From the NCBI GenBank assembly GCA_004557655.1, contig SFGJ01000056.1, positions 1 through 5,503 on the forward strand: a stretch of DNA of 5,503 bases, written 5' to 3'. Each line of letters opens with the position of its first letter. Position 1 is the first letter of the stretch. Made by a program: the position numbers and the translations under genes. The notes below the pieces were generated by a model. The model saw only the letters and a program-made list of their open reading frames with translations, ran no database searches and had not been told where the DNA came from. Below, in pieces: positions 5,207-5,503 of the stretch. The DNA comes from Clostridiales bacterium (lineage in GTDB: Bacteria; Bacillota; Clostridia; Oscillospirales; Oscillospiraceae).

Positions 5207-5503
5207 GTGTTCCGAGTTTGGCGGCGTTGCCGCGAACAGGGAAAACTGCATTTTCCCTGCGACGGCTTGCGCCGTCTACCCTTTTGCACACTTGCCGCGA
5301 GGGAACGCCTTGCCGCCAAGATCGTCAGCCGGGGAAAAGGCAAATCCGCCGTAGCCGCAGCCGCCTACCGAAGCGGCGAAAAGCTGACGAACGAGTGGGA
5401 CGGACTGACCCACGACTACACGAAAAAGGGCGGCGTTGTCCATTCGGAAATACTGCTCCCGGCACACGCCCCGCCCGCTTTCTCTGACCGCAGCACCCTG
5501 TGG
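5207..5503 (+). CDS. MobA/MobL family relaxase, N-terminal part; 3' partial, start uncertain
   Basis: The frame from 5318 onward gives KIVSRGKGKSAVAAAAYRSG, then EKLTNEWDGLTHDYTKKGG and VVHSEILLPAHAPP, which is the start of the MobA/MobL (MOBQ) relaxase domain. These enzymes nick oriT and stay covalently bound to the DNA end. The likely catalytic tyrosine is in AAYRSGE, codon 5366-5368. The histidine-rich metal site lies beyond the window. The frame is open from 5186 (after a TGA at 5183-5185) to the end, with no ATG anywhere; in-frame alternatives are GTG 5207, CTG 5246 and TTG 5267, none with a good ribosome site. GTG 5207 is reported provisionally. The usual first strand of the family (MAIYHxS-like) is missing; residues before KIVSRG read CTLAARERLAA. 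Either the start is non-standard or a frameshift or rearrangement has altered the 5' end. Confidence 0.75.
   Translation, partial: MFRVWRRCREQGKLHFPCDGLRRLPFCTLAARERLAAKIVSRGKGKSAVAAAAYRSGEKLTNEWDGLTHDYTKKGGVVHSEILLPAHAPPAFSDRSTLW
5221..5276. repeat. Three consecutive perfect hairpins ahead of the relaxase domain
   Basis: GCGGC-GTT-GCCGC (5221-5233), CAGGGAAAA-CTGCA-TTTTCCCTG (5237-5259) and GACGGC-TTGC-GCCGTC (5261-5276) follow each other within 56 bases, all without mismatch. They lie between the putative nick region and the recognisable relaxase domain, inside the frame that may encode its N-terminus. They could be part of the transfer origin, for example accessory-protein sites or single-strand structures, or RNA structure limiting relaxase translation. 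None has a T tract, so they are not intrinsic terminators. Confidence 0.8.

Noticed and set aside
5218..5487. TTG-started + strand frame overlapping the relaxase
   Set aside because: Its Arg/Pro-rich translation is an out-of-frame reading of the relaxase domain, whose conserved motifs appear clearly in the other frame.

Overview
The window reads as part of a mobilizable element of the Tn4451 type from a Clostridia-like Firmicute, probably a gut Lachnospiraceae or Oscillospiraceae relative. The taxonomic call rests on AGGAG-type ribosome binding sites, moderately GC-rich coding sequence and the gene families present (DUF4368 recombinase tail, TnpV, DUF3847, MobA/MobL). I cannot name a species. 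All genes lie on the + strand, in the order known for Tn4451-like elements: large serine recombinase, tnpV, cargo, mobilization module. Both window edges cut a gene.

Positions 2-922 hold the C-terminal end of the recombinase; its catalytic domain lies upstream of the window. The visible end carries an unusually long charged tail with a degenerate repeat. tnpV (925-1272) follows at once. Next comes about 220 bp containing a terminator-like hairpin and a perfect 50-bp tandem duplication. The duplication ends at the ribosome binding site of a 100-aa conserved hypothetical gene (1493-1795).

Positions 1796-1906 hold two extended -10 promoters and small palindromes. They precede a two-gene cargo operon: an XRE-type regulator with a long helical C-terminal region (1916-2992), overlapping an ABC exporter half-transporter with all NBD motifs intact (2976-4697). 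A strong intrinsic terminator at 4754-4791 closes this operon. The regulator probably controls the exporter in response to a peptide or toxic compound, but the substrate cannot be read from sequence.

The mobilization module begins with a DUF3847 protein (4821-5117). About 20 bp further on is a site whose minus strand matches, from memory, the nick core of RSF1010/pGO1-type (MOBQ) origins of transfer, flanked by inverted repeats. After three tandem hairpins comes the N-terminal part of a MobA/MobL relaxase, which runs off the window end. The relaxase has no ATG start and lacks the usual first strand of its family, so its start is unresolved. The least ordinary items are the putative oriT, the repeat tail of the recombinase, the 50-bp duplication with its reading-frame effect, and the regulator-exporter cargo.
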